NCBI GenBank assembly: GCA_963853835.1
Contig: OY970829.1
Coordinates: forward strand, 10,336,446-10,400,445
Reading direction: 5' to 3'
DNA: 64,000 bases
From: Calendula officinalis
Taxonomy: Eukaryota > Streptophyta > Magnoliopsida > Asterales > Asteraceae
In this document: positions 45,059-57,206 of the stretch, piece by piece
How the letters are laid out: every line of letters starts with the position of its first letter
Position numbering within the stretch: the stretch's first letter is position 1
Program-made: the position numbers and the translations under genes
Notes under the pieces: model-generated
What the model saw: only the letters and a program-made list of their open reading frames with translations
The model's database searches: none
What the model was told of the DNA's origin: nothing

Positions 45059-47989
45059 TGTTTCATATCATGTGTCCTTAACCTCAAACTGTACTATTAA
45101 CCAAACTTTTAGTTAACCAAAATCCACACCCCGTTGGTTTCGGTTAGCATTGATCGATCAATAATCGTGGTTCGGTTAACCATCTTCATTTTTGGCCCAA
45201 TTTCCATTCCATTCATTATTTTTTCCAGCCAATTTTGGCCCATTTCCAGCCTGATTTCAAACATAAGAGAGGAGGGGTTTTCCAACTTGACATCACAATG
45301 AGGGTTGATCGGTTGTCCAACTAAATTTGGAAACTTTTTGAAACGTGAAACATGATGAAAAGAGAATTAGTGTGGGCGAAGTCTAATAAGTTCAAATCAT
45401 CAAATGTAACTTTTCTACTTATTCACATAAATATATAAGGTTGTATTCAAGGTAATTCTTAATTTTTTTGTAGTCCTAATAGACAAATCTCAACATCGAT
45501 TAATTATAAGTAGTGGTCAAGATAACATATTTTATATATGGAGGGGTATTTTGGTCATTTTTTTAAAAAAAAAATATTCTTTTATTTATTTATAGAATTA
45601 TTATTTTTATTTAATTTTATTTATAATTATTTTTTTGTTAATAACATATAATGTGATTGCATATTGAATCACATGTGATTGCATACTGAATCAATGTGAT
45701 TATGTACCGAATAACATGTAATTGTACTAAAACATCAAATGCGGTTAAATATACAATTACATGTGATTTTGCACTAAAATCACATGTGATTAAGTACTAC
45801 ACGTAATCACATGTGATTAGGTACTACACGTAATTATCAAATAAATATTATTTTTTAACGAAATAATAATAAAAAATAAAAAATAAAAGTAAATATATAA
45901 ATAAATAAATAAATAAAATTTAAAATCAAAAATCAAAAAATAAAAAAAATTCATGTGCCAAATGACCAAAATACCCTTCATGTATAAATTATATGGTTAA
46001 TCTTGACCATTAGATCTTATTGATTAATGGTTGAGATTTATCCCTTTGAACTATGTAAAAATTAAGGACTATCTTGAACGTTTTTCTAAATACATAATAC
46101 TCTAGCCTAATTATAGTTAATTTACAACAAAATTAAATATATAAAAAGTAATATTGATGTTATTAAAATTTATTAAAATATAATTTCATTTCGCTTAATA
46201 TTGTGGTTATCATTCCATTTTCCATCGCGAAAAAAAAAAAAAAAACTAGTTTATTGGTCATTTTTCTTCATAAAAAGGGTCAATAATCTTTTTAAGTCTC
46301 TAATTATATGGTTATGAGTTATCACAAATTTGCTTATCTACGTCTGGGGAGGTCGCCCAGCGACCGTCGTACTCTTTTAGACGTGTCCTTTTCCTTACAT
46401 ACAATCTCTTAGACGTGTACCGATGGAGGTCACCTGAACATGTAACGGTCGTTTGTACATTATGCATTGTAAGTGGTACATGTATATGTAACTTTAATTT
46501 TAAGGTTTGATTGCAGGTTTGGTCAATGCTACATGGGTTGGGTCGGGGTTTGTCATGTGTTTGATCGGACGAGAAAAAATTAATGTGACACACATATGAC
46601 ATGGGTGACCAAACTGTGTTTGATTACCCTAGGTAGTCTACCAATGTGCAAGAAGTTCAATTCATTTTCCTTCCTTGATTTCTACGCAAATATCTCAAGT
46701 ATCGATATGTCATTCACATAAAATCTATTTGTAACAAGGGATACATCATTGCTAAAACTCTCATCAAATAGAAGACAATCATGTAACATTGTATTTACAT
46801 ATATAACGCAAGTCTAGAACTTCCTAGTGATAAAGATGTTTGAATCTTCCTGGATGTCATAAGTTTGATCTTTCTCTGGTAAACAGTTACCAAATTAATA
46901 GGAAACATGTCCAAAAATGATCACGGAACGGATAGGTTGTGTACATTTCAAGATCACGTTCATTTACTATTTATTGAATATCTTTATCACATATTAAATT
47001 ATTACTGAGCCAATTATCAAACTGATCCATTTGACCCTCACATTACTTTTATCGCCTGCTATTCATTTCTCATGGACTATCCATTATTCACCAATCACCG
47101 TTTAATTCGAAATTTAGTTGCATACAAAATTACATTGGTTTCGTTGATCTAACCTGAAATAAGCTGTCGCCCTAACTAGTGAAAGAACCTGAAAATTACC
47201 AAAAATGACAAATTTTGTAAATTAATCACAGACTATTTAAGAACACAATTATCTAGTTTAGGTTACCATATAAATAATTTTTGTTTTTTATTTTTACTAA
47301 TTATACTCTAGTAATCATCTTGTGATAGGCTACGGGAAAGAACGTTTAAATGACTTCTAATGACACATGCTCGATCTCTCATAGGTAAATACTTACCAGA
47401 TGATCATAAGAAGATTTCAAAAAAGCCACAACAATTAATGGTTAGATTGCATATATCTCGATCATAAGTTCGACCACCTATGAAAAACCGTTATAACTTA
47501 TAAATGGAAATACATGTTTAGCAAAAAAGAGATTAATTAATTATTTACACTCTAATAACTTATAACCATAAAAATTACGTTTATTATTTATATGACTCAT
47601 TTGTCATTTACCACATCTCTCGCACTATCTTTAATTATAACACTTTTTCTTGGAGAGGAAGAAAGAAACTGAGATCAGGTAGAAACGGAATTAGTGAGGC
47701 ATAAGGCTGGTGGAGCATGTTCACATCACAACTCAGGTGGAGCATGTTCACATCACAACTCAGAAACCACGCTTCCTTTGACTTGTGAACAAAGTTAATT
47801 AATTGTGTCGCGTGAATCACACGCCACGGCGGGGTAAAAATATACACATCATATTTATAGATTAACATATCCATAACATATAGTCGATAAAACAATTTCA
47901 CACGAAAACATGTTCTTATACACATAGATTATATATTTATCTTAAAACATAAGCATCATTCGTACAACAAAAGCTTGATAATATACACA
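45059..47989. other. Intergenic: 'ACATGTGATT' MITE copy C and unique AT-rich DNA
   Basis: About 45446-46086 is copy C of the 'ACATGTGATT' family, with a core of several ATCACATGTGATT units. From 46090 to 47640 nothing is recognised. At about 47709-47763 a 27-bp unit (GGTGGAGCATGTTCACATCA...) is present twice in tandem. No supported gene. Confidence 0.55.
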
Positions 47990-48665
47990 TCATATTTTAC
48001 ATAACCTAACTCGACCACCTCTACAACATCGGTTGTATTTAGCTCCTCGATTCGGAGGATGACCTTTCAGGAGTTCCTCGTGCCAAAAAAGGGCACCACA
48101 ATACTCGCAAACCTGATCACATTCTCCCAAATCAATATGTGTTGGTGTATAACCTGTTACAAAAGATGTCATTAATAAAACAGAATGATGCATAACTGAA
48201 TTGCATATAACTTATACATTTGCATAAAACACCTTTTGAAGATGTCTCGCTAGTGGATCTATGAGTAGCATTTGTGTTGAGGCCCCCTTGAAGAAGACGA
48301 TGTTCCAACAGTATTCTGCTGACATTCTGGCTAAAAAATTGATCCATGCTAACAGAACACTCAAGTGCACCATGAGAAGAAAAACCAATGCAAGGTGTTG
48401 AATCGTGTGAGAACATTTGTAACTTCCGAAGCTATGAAGAAGACATAATTGTTGAAGCATCAATGTCAGGTGTTTGGATTTTTGTAGATTCATTATGGAT
48501 TTCTTGTGGATTTGAAAAACATTGTAATTCTTGGCCAACATTGTTTCTATGTGTCAAAATATTTTTCCTAGTTTCGTATTGCATAAGTGATTGCATATGA
48601 TTGTCATTAATAAGTGGTTCATCATTTAAATCACATGGCAATATTTTTCTTTTCCGATTTTTCAT
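47990..48665 (-). pseudogene. Helitron helicase N-terminal fragment (Cys-rich domain)
   Basis: On the minus strand, 48665-48432 encodes a basic N-terminus (MKNRKRKILPCDLNDEPL). A later block (about 48420-48234) ends ETSSK and is followed by donor GTGTTTTATG. After acceptor TTGTAACAG the next block (48155-47999) encodes THIDLGECDQVCEYCGALFW, then KYNRCCRGGRVRL. The CxxC / CC pattern with GGRV is typical of the Cys-rich region at the start of Helitron helicase/PIF1-like proteins. The Rep and helicase domains that should follow are absent, and a stop in the first block requires splicing or marks decay. Best read as a truncated or captured Helitron segment. Confidence 0.65.
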
Positions 48666-50236
48666 TGTTAAGAGCTAAATATGATATAAGAAACAATTGA
48701 TAAACAAAGTAAGCAACCCATGTGTTGAAACGAAAATGATGATTGCATAGGATAAATCATCAAGAAAATGCAAATTAAGCATCAGTATGTATAAAAGCTA
48801 TAAATATAATCTTATAAATATCATCACATGCACTAAGAAATATATTACCTGGAGCTCGTACTAAGCTCGTGATTGTGTAGGTGAAACCCTTGAGAACAAC
48901 CACTAAACTTGTAACCTAGAAAGTTAAGCACAAAAAGTTGACATGAGACAATAATGGTCACTAAAACAAACTAATCCCTTTAATGGTATTTTTCTTATAA
49001 AATGTATATGGAAATATTAGTTAATAAATATGATTTGTATACTTGCAAACCCGCCACGAAGCGCGGCACATGTTACTCATTTATAATATACAACCATATG
49101 AAAGTCTCAACCTTGACAAAAACAAACTGAGATGTGAATAGCACAAAATTTTTGACTTTTCTATCCCTGCTTGTTGACTTCAACGATTCTTCCCCTCAAG
49201 ACTTCTCCCATTAATTTTGATTATACAAATTCAAACTGTAACTATCAAGCATTAAACGAAAATGAATATTTGAATACAAAACTACTGGTACGAAGAAGAA
49301 AATGGTGATTTATATATATGAAAGTCAATGACGGGTTTTATCCAGATTAAGAGCATAATTGAAGCAAAAAAATAGAATGCAGTTAACCCTACTTATTTGT
49401 TTGTTGCATTTTGTTGTTGATTTATAGTTGGATTTGTGTGAAATACAAATGGTATGGTTTAACTGGTTTTTTGATTAATCGATGATAAGATGAATAATTA
49501 TCTGAAGTTTTGGAGCTGTTTTTATGTTTTCTTTGAAGCCCAAATATTAGTTCAGGAAGAAGAAAACCCCCTAGATCTGGTTTTTGGGGCTACAACACAT
49601 GGCTTGTAATATTTCTGTTACCTTAATTAAAAAAAGCTTGACAAAGAAGAGCTAGATGTGGATCAATTGCAGTGAAGAAGAAGCAAGAAGAGAAGAACCA
49701 GCTCCCGATCCTCCACCTCCTCACGTACGTTTCCAACAATAGCAGATGACGAAGGTGATCAACAGTTAGGAACCTCCAATTTAGCATACGAAGAAAAATT
49801 TGATGCCCTAGAAATTTGAAATTGAAAAGGGGAATGATGAATTACAGAGGAGAAATTTGAAATTGAAAAGGGGAATTATGAACTGCAAAGGAGTGCGTTT
49901 GATTAAGAAAGACTTTGTTTAACTGTTCAGGTATTCTATTCACGAACTGTAGAGGAACAGCATATTTCCCTCCTGGGAAATGTTATATAGGTAATATTTT
50001 TTTTTATATCAAGGCACATGTTAATATAAGTTTTTTGATAAAGTGTTATTAAATACTAATGAAATTCATAAGTTATATTTTGAAGAGATGTATTAAATAG
50101 ATTTTTAAATATTAATAGAAAGTTTGAGGGAGTTAATGCACCTTAACATATGTCTTAGGACACATGTTAGAAAAACCTTTCTTATAATATTTTTTTAAGA
50201 AATGATATTTGGGTATACTTATGTGCCTATCTATTT
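48666..50236. other. Upstream of the Helitron fragment; no gene
   Basis: CTTGCAAACCCGCCACGAAG (49045), followed by CGCGGCAC, resembles GC-rich ends of plant repeats. At 49809-49882 a unit of about 42 bp (AGAAATTTGAAATTGAAAAG) occurs twice in tandem. 50199-50241 is the left part of a 'TAAATATCATTTCTT' MITE cut by the retrotransposon. No coding region is supported. Confidence 0.5.
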
Positions 50237-50241
50237 CTAAA

Positions 50242-51952
50242 TGTAACGACCGGAAATTTGTAAATAAATAAATTTAATAAAATATGATAAATAAGGATAA
50301 ATCGTTTAAAGAACGTAGGAATTGGTTTCGTGTCATTTGGACACCGTATGAGAAAGTTATGGATGAAAACGGGTCGAAGCGGTTAACAAAAGTTGCAGCC
50401 CTGACCGAGCTGGGGAGTTCGCGACTCGAACTTCAAGATCGCGTTCGCGAGTGGTGGCCAGGGATTTTGGGGTTTTTGATCGACTGAGGTTCGCGATCCG
50501 GATCACGACGCGAAGAAGTTCACGCACGCATAGTTCGCGGCGCGAACTCTCCCGTCCAGGCATTAAATTCGGGATTTCAGCCATAAATGCAAAACACAAA
50601 CCCTAGTTTTCTCTCTTGGCGATTTTCGAGCATAGAGGGTGTTCTTGAGTGATTTCTTCATCAAAGCTTAGTAGATTTCACTCCTAGTTGAAGATCAAAA
50701 GTATATCTTCACTCCTTCATCTTTGTAGCTCAAGATCTATGGATCTTGAAGCTTGGGTTTGAAACCCTAGTTCTTGGGTTTATGGTTAATGGTGAAATAA
50801 ATGTTGTATACACCTATTAGATGGTATTTTAACAAGGGAATCAAGTGTATGGTTAAGATTTGTAAGAATCTTAAGGGTTGGTTAAACCTAGGGTTTTATA
50901 AACCATCAAAATTGGGGGAAAGTGGTATTAAAGGGTGTTTAGAGATAAATGGACATATTATTAGTAGTATGTGATGTTGAACAACTTGTGATTATTGTAT
51001 TAGGCTTTTGGTGAAGTCTTGGAAGATTGACCAAATAGTTAAAGCAAGGGATTGTGTGAAGAACACGGTTGGAGCATTATTTGCTAAGGTGAGTACATGT
51101 GGAATTTACTGAGTACATAGCCCTTGAATTACTTTTCTTACTTGTGTTACGGTCTATTTGTTTATGTGTGTAGATTAATAGTACATTGAGTTAGTGTTAC
51201 ATATTATTGATAACATTGGACTAACTTGTTTGATGATGAATGTGATAGCCGATAATTAACTAGATTGACATAACTGTTGAGTTATGGTGAGAATGAGATG
51301 ATGAGATGACACGGGCGACTCCCGGTCATGAGGTGTGGATTGAGGGGCAGTTGGGAGAATTCCCATCGACTCATCCACGTTAGTAGTCTTGCTAACTGGA
51401 CGTATTCCGGCGAGTAAGGCAGGTATCGGTAGATTGGGCGATTCCCTCTTGCCGATATCTTGTTTCTAGTTAGTTCGGGGGCAACCCGATAACTAGATAT
51501 GTATGTGCTTCTAGCTAGTTCAGGGGCAACCCGATAGTTAAATATGTTACTAAGAGAGCAGGATTGATAGGGTCACAATAGGGTGACTAGATTGGGTAGA
51601 CGTTTTATATATATATACGTGTTATTATGTATCGTGACAATTTATTATCGTTGGGTCTAAACCCATGTAGCTCACGAGACTTTTTGTCTCACATACTCCT
51701 TGTTGTTTTGCTATGTACTCAGGTTCTGGATCGAAGGTATAGGTGCGCATGGTTAGAGATGCGGGGCCTAGAGTAGAAGAACACTAGAACGGAGTTAGTC
51801 TTAGCTTTGGTTTTGATCTATTTTGTAACACCAACTTTATCCTCTGATTTTCTTACCAAAGGTTTTTGTAAATCCGTATTTTGGGATAGTTCTCCTCTAT
51901 ATTAAATGATTATTTGGCCAAATGTTTTGTATAAAAAAAATGAGGTGTTACA
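50242..51952 (+). repeat. 5' LTR
   Basis: Starts TGTAACGACCGGAAATTTG and ends GAGGTGTTACA, 1711 bp. It is alignable end to end with the 3' LTR apart from scattered substitutions, a ~22-bp indel near 50550, a short (TA) tract at about 51607, and the mitochondrial insertion present only in the 3' copy. Confidence 0.93.
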
Positions 51953-51955
51953 ACT

Positions 51956-51973
51956 TGGTATCAGAGCTATAGT
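51956..51973 (+). promoter_or_regulatory. Primer binding site
   Basis: TGGTATCAGAGCTATAG, complementary to the 3' end of plant initiator tRNA-Met, starting four bases after the 5' LTR. Confidence 0.9.
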
Positions 51974-52203
51974 TTAAGTGAATTATGTTGGATGATCATC
52001 CTAGTCTTAGAGTGTAGCTATAGGAATGTAAGATTCCTTGAGATCGATAGGTTGACCTTGAGACTTTATGTTAAGTTTAGGGTTGAACCTAGGGGACCTA
52101 TGAAAGTTGATATGATTTTGAAGGTTGAGTCTTATGGGACTAATGGATTGTACATGAGGGGCTGATTGTTTAATGTCTTTCGTATGGTCGAGAATCGAAA
52201 GAA

Positions 52204-53450
52204 ATGGTGAACACTCGTAGGAGTGGGAAAGACCCAGAAGGCGGGGAGGAGGAAGCCCCTCGTGTCGAGGTGGTGGTTGAACAAGATAGTCCACCATCGA
52301 TGCACCGGGTGGATGAATCGGAGGTCGGAGCTAATAAGACTCCGGTAACTATGGCGGACCTCCAAACTATTATTGATCAAATCAAAGGGACGGTGGCCGA
52401 GGAGGTGCACCGTATAATGGGGAACCGTGATAAGATGGAAGATGACCGTGAGTCCAAGGCTAGGTCGGATGAGAGGACCGGGGGTAGTGGCACCGGTGAA
52501 AGGAAGTCATCCACGGGTGGTCAAAGTGATGCTATGGCAAGGCCCGATGAAAAAGAAGGTTGTTCATTCAAATCATTCATGGCTTGTAAGCCAAATGTGT
52601 ACACGGGTAGTTCGGACGAAAGTGACTATGAGGTGGATCCGAGAGACCGAACGGGTCATCGGGAGTAGTAAGTGCAAGGAAGCTGATATGGTGACGTATG
52701 CGTCACAATTGTTAAAAGAAGATGCTATGGTATGGTGGGATATTGTGTATGAGACCCTCGGGAGGGAGGTGATTGAAGTGATGTCGTGGGATGAGTTTAC
52801 CACGAGATTGAAAAAGAAGTTTTGTCCCGAAAGGGATTTGGAAAAGATGCATGAGAAGTTTGTGACCCTCAAGAAGGGTGAAATGTCGATCGAGGAATAC
52901 TCGAGGGAGTTCACGGGATTGCTCCCGTTTATTGCTAAAACCTACTCGGATGAGAGGTTGAGGGTGGTCCGGTATGCTAGTGGGTTACCGTGGGACTACC
53001 AATTGGAGGTTAAGCGGGCGGTCACACTTGATGAGGCCATTAGTGCCGCCCGGGGTGTTGAGGAGGTGAATGTGGCACGGGTTGCCGAGAGGGCCCATGT
53101 GGGCGAGAAAAGGAAAGCCGAGAGCGGCTCGAGTACGTTTAAGAAAGGGAAGTTCACATCGAGCTTCTCTAAACAAGGAAGTGTTGGCTCGTGCAAGAAG
53201 TGCGATAAGAATCATACCGGCGAGTGCCGGAGTGGGTCGAAATCTTGTTTTAGTTGTGGTAGGTCGGGGCATATATCCCGGGATTGCAGGGCCAAGCCAT
53301 TGGCCGAGGTGGAATGTTTCTCGTGCCACGAGAAGGGACACTATAGTAATGTGTGTCCGAAGAAGGGGACCGAGTCAATGGTGTCCACGGCTCAAAACAA
53401 GGTGGAGCCGACAAAGGTGAAGGGGCGATCCTTCCAACTCACTCGGGAAG
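52204..53450 (+). pseudogene. gag: Retrotransposon gag, frameshifted
   Basis: Starts MVNTRRSGKDPEGGEE at 52204. The first frame runs to a stop at 52666-52668, but capsid-like sequence (WWDIVYETLGREVIEVMSW; YSREFTGLLPFIAKTYSDE) is in another frame, open from about 52620. A frameshift therefore lies near 52600-52640. Two zinc knuckles follow: CFSCGRSGHISRDC near 53247 and CFSCHEKGHYSNVC near 53320. Gag packages the element RNA. The protein is broken as it stands. Confidence 0.88.
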
Positions 53451-56400
53451 AGGCGCATGATGTGGTGTCAGGTACTTTATTCATTAACTCCTTTCCAACT
53501 TATATCTTGTTTGATTCGGGTTCCAATTATTCGTTTGTGTCTCATGAGTTTGGTTGTAAGTTGAATGTGCCGTCCGAAAGGTTAGACGAAATGTATGAGA
53601 TAGAGGTAGCCGATGGAAAAACCTCAATGGTTGAATGTATTTATAGAAATTGTGAATTAGAGATAGATGGGAAGAAGTTTAAGGTCGATTTATTGCCAAT
53701 GGGAATCAAGGCTTTCGACGTGGTTATCGGTATGGATTGGTTGTGTTTGCACCGAGCCAAGATATTGTGTGATAGGAAGATAGTGTCGATCAAGACTCTC
53801 GAAAACGAGAAAGTGTATGTGTATGGGGAAAAACGACATCACATGCCGAATGTGATTACCGCCATCAAGTCGAGGAAGTGTTTATCAAAGGGTTGTGCAT
53901 CGTTTATTGCATATGTGCTAGATGGCCGAAAGGAAAAGAAGGCGGTTGGTGATGTTAAAATTATTCGGGATTTTCCCGAGGTGTTCCCCGATGATTTACC
54001 CGCTTTGCCACCGGAGAGACAAGTGGAGTTCAAGATTGATTTAGTGCCGGGGGCGACGCCGATAGCTCTTGCTCCATATCGATTAGCTCCCACCGAGATG
54101 CGGGAATTGATGACTCAATTGGAAAAATTGTTAGATAAAGGTTTTATCCGTCCGAGTTCGTCACCGTGGGGTGCCCCGGTGTTATTTGTCAAGAAGAAAG
54201 ACGGTTCGATGAGAATGCGTATCGACTACCGTGAGTTGAATAAGGTAACTATAAAGAACCGTTACCCGTTGCCGAGAATTGATGACTTGTTCGACCAATT
54301 GCAAGGTGCTAGTTATTTCTCAAAGATCGATTTGAGGTCGGGTTATCACCAAGTTCGGGTGAAGGAAGGCGACACCGAGAAGACGGCCTTTCGTACACGG
54401 TATGGTAATTACGAGTTTCTAGTGATGCCGTTTGGGCTTACGAATGCGCCGGCTATTTTTATGGATTTGATGAATCGGGTTTGTAAACCGTTTCTTGATA
54501 AGTTTTTAATTGTATTCATTGATGATATTTTGATTTACTCGAAGACCGAGGAAGAGCACGAGAATCATTTGAGACTTGTGTTGGATGTGTTGAAACGGGA
54601 AAAGTTGTATGCCAAATTCTCAAAGTGTGAGTTTTGGTTGCGGGAAGTACAATTTCTAGGTCACGTGGTATCACGTGATGGTATTAAGGTCGATCCTTCA
54701 AAGATTGAAGCGGTGTCGAATTGGGAGGCTCCGAGAACTCCTACCGAAGTGAGAAGTTTTCTTGGGTTGGCCGGGTATTTCCGGAGATTTATACAAGATT
54801 TCTCGAGAATTGCGGTTCTACTCACAAAGTTGACTATAAAAAGTGAGAAGTTTGTGTGAGATAAGAAGCAAGAAGAGGCGTTTAGTTTGTTAAAGGAAAA
54901 GTTGTGTAACGCGCCGATTCTTACACTACCGGATGGTATGGAAGATTTTGTGGTTTATAGTGATCCTTCAAATCAAAGGCTCTGTTGTGTGTTGATGCAA
55001 GGGGGTAAGGTAATCGCGTATGCTTCACGACAATTAAAGGATGCGGAAACGAGGTACACTACACACGACTTGGAGTTGGCAGCGATTGTGTTTGCCTTGA
55101 AATTGTGGAGGTATTATTTGTATGGCACTCGGTGTACATTATACACGGATCATAAGAGTTTGCAATATGTGTTTACTCAAAAAGACCTTAATATGCGACA
55201 AAGGAGGTGGATCGAGTTGATCAACGACTATGATTGTGAGATTGGGTACCATGCGGGAAAGGCGAATGTTGTAGCCGATGCCTTGAGCCGAAAAGTCTAT
55301 GAGAAGCCGATCAAGGGAAGGTCAATGCGTATCGAAGTCGTCTCGAGTATCATCGAAAGAATCAAGAATGCTCAACGAGAGGTTATAGGAAAAGAAGAAT
55401 TAAGACAAGAACGGTTGGGTAAGAACCAACATTTTGTGGAAAATGTGCAAGGTAGGCGGTCGAATTTGGGTTCCCAAGTTCGGGGGTACCCGGAAGGAGT
55501 TGTTGCATGATGTGCACAAGTCAAAGTATTCAATTCACCCGGGAAGTACAAAGACATATCAAGATTTGAAACGGGTTTATTGGTGTCCCGGAATGAAGGC
55601 GAGAGTGGCCAAGTACATCTCGAAGTGTGCCACGTGTGCACAAATAAAAGTCGAGCATCAAGTACCGTATGGGGTGGCTCAATCATTGGAAGTACCGGCC
55701 GGAAAGTGGGAAGACATAACTATGGATTTCATAGTTGGTTTGCCAAGGACGAGTAAGGGTCACGATGCTATTTGGGTAATAGTTGACCGGTTGACCAAGA
55801 GTGCGTTATTTTTAGCCATCCGGGAAACCTTGCCACTTGAGAGGTTGGCTAAGTTGTATGTTGATGAGGTGGTTCGACTCCACGGGGTCCCATTATCGAT
55901 TGTGTCCGATAGAGACGCGAGGTTTACCTCGAGATTTTGGAAATCGTTATAAGAGGAGTTGGGTACGAAGTTGCGGTTGAGCACGGCTTACCATCCGCAA
56001 ACCGACGGTCAAAGCGAAAGAACAAATCAAACGGTTGAAGAAATGTTAAGATCGTGTGTGTTAGATTTCAGGGGTAAATGGGATGAGCATTTACCATTGG
56101 TCAAGTTCTCGTATAATAACAGTTATCATTCGAGTATCAAAATGCCACCGTATGAGGCGTTGTATGGGTGAAAATGTAGAACCCCATCTTGTTGGCTAGA
56201 AGCGGGAGAGTCAAAGCTCACGGGTCCCGAGATTGTGAAAGTGACGAATGAAAAGATCGGCGTAATACAAGCCAACATGAAGGCCGCTCAAGATAGGCAA
56301 AGAAGTTATTCGGGTTTGAAGAAGAGACCATACGACTTAGATGTCGGGGATATGGTAATGTTGAAGGTGTCACCTTTTAAGGGTGTGATGCGGTTCGGAA

Positions 56401-56792
56401 AGAAAGGAAAGTTAAGTCCAAGGTATGTTGGACCGTTCAAGATATTGAAGCGGATCGGGCTTCAAGCATTTAAGTTGGAACTTCCACCCGAGCTTCAAGG
56501 CGTGCATGACACCTTCCATGTGAGTTACTTGAAGAAGTACATTGGTGAAGTTGAAAATATCATTCCATTGCAAGAGTTGCGGGTTGATGCCCCGAACTGG
56601 TTGATTGAAGAGCCCGAGGCTATTATAGAGATAAAAACAAAGAAGCTTAGGAATTAAGAGATCGAGTTGGTATTGGTCAAGTGGAAGCATTCCCTTGGGT
56701 CAAATTTGACTTGGGAAGTCAAAGACGAGATTTGGAAAAGGTACCCGGATTTCGTGAACTATGATGAGATTCCGAGGACGAAATCTTCTTAA
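53451..56792 (+). pseudogene. pol: Retrotransposon pol (protease, RT, RNase H, integrase, chromodomain), multiply broken
   Basis: Protease with DSGS near 53514. Reverse transcriptase from about 54040, with WGAPVLFVKKKDGSMRMRID and FIDDILIYSK near 54515. A stop is at 54857-54859. RNase H runs at about 54880-55290 (YSDPSNQ; YTDHKSL; GKANVVADALS). The frame then changes near 55430-55510. Integrase has its HH-CC finger near 55530-55640 (CATCAQ), core MDFIVG near 55722 and SDRDARF near 55905. A stop is at 55950-55952. QTDGQSERTNQ follows at about 56000. Stops lie at 56169-56171 and 56655-56657. A chromodomain-like tail (about 56640-56789) ends at TAA 56790. Several stops fit C-to-T type changes. 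No intact polyprotein exists here. Confidence 0.92.
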
Positions 56793-56800
56793 GGGGTAGA
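56791..56800 (+). promoter_or_regulatory. Polypurine tract
   Basis: AAGGGGTAGA directly upstream of the 3' LTR, the expected plus-strand priming site. It contains one T. Confidence 0.7.
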
Positions 56801-57206
56801 TAGTTGTAACGACCCGAAATTTGTAAATAAATAAATTTAATAAAATATGATAAATAAGGATAAATCGTTTAAAGAACGTAGGAATTGGTTTCGTGTCATT
56901 TGGACACCGTATGAGAAAGTTATGGACGAAACCGAGTCGAAGCGGTTAACAAAAGTTGAAGCCCTGACCGAGCTGGGGAGTTCGCGACGCGAACTCCAAG
57001 TTCGCGTTCGTGAGTGGTGGCCAGGGATTTTGGGGTTTTTGATCGATTGAGGTTCGCGATCCGGATCACGACGCGAAGAAGTTCACGCACGAATAGTTCG
57101 CGGCGCGAACTCTGGGTTGGCGGAGCGAACTCTCCCGACCAGACATTAAATTTGGGATTTCAGCCATAAATGCAAAACACAAACCCTAGTTTTCTCTCTT
57201 GGCGAT

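Noticed and set aside
46312..46602. 96-aa minus-strand open frame
   Set aside because: No recognisable domain, no exon partners, and low-complexity surroundings.
50284..50487. Small protein encoded in the LTR (also 56847-57050)
   Set aside because: The frame exists in both LTRs but only because they are copies; there is no recognisable protein.
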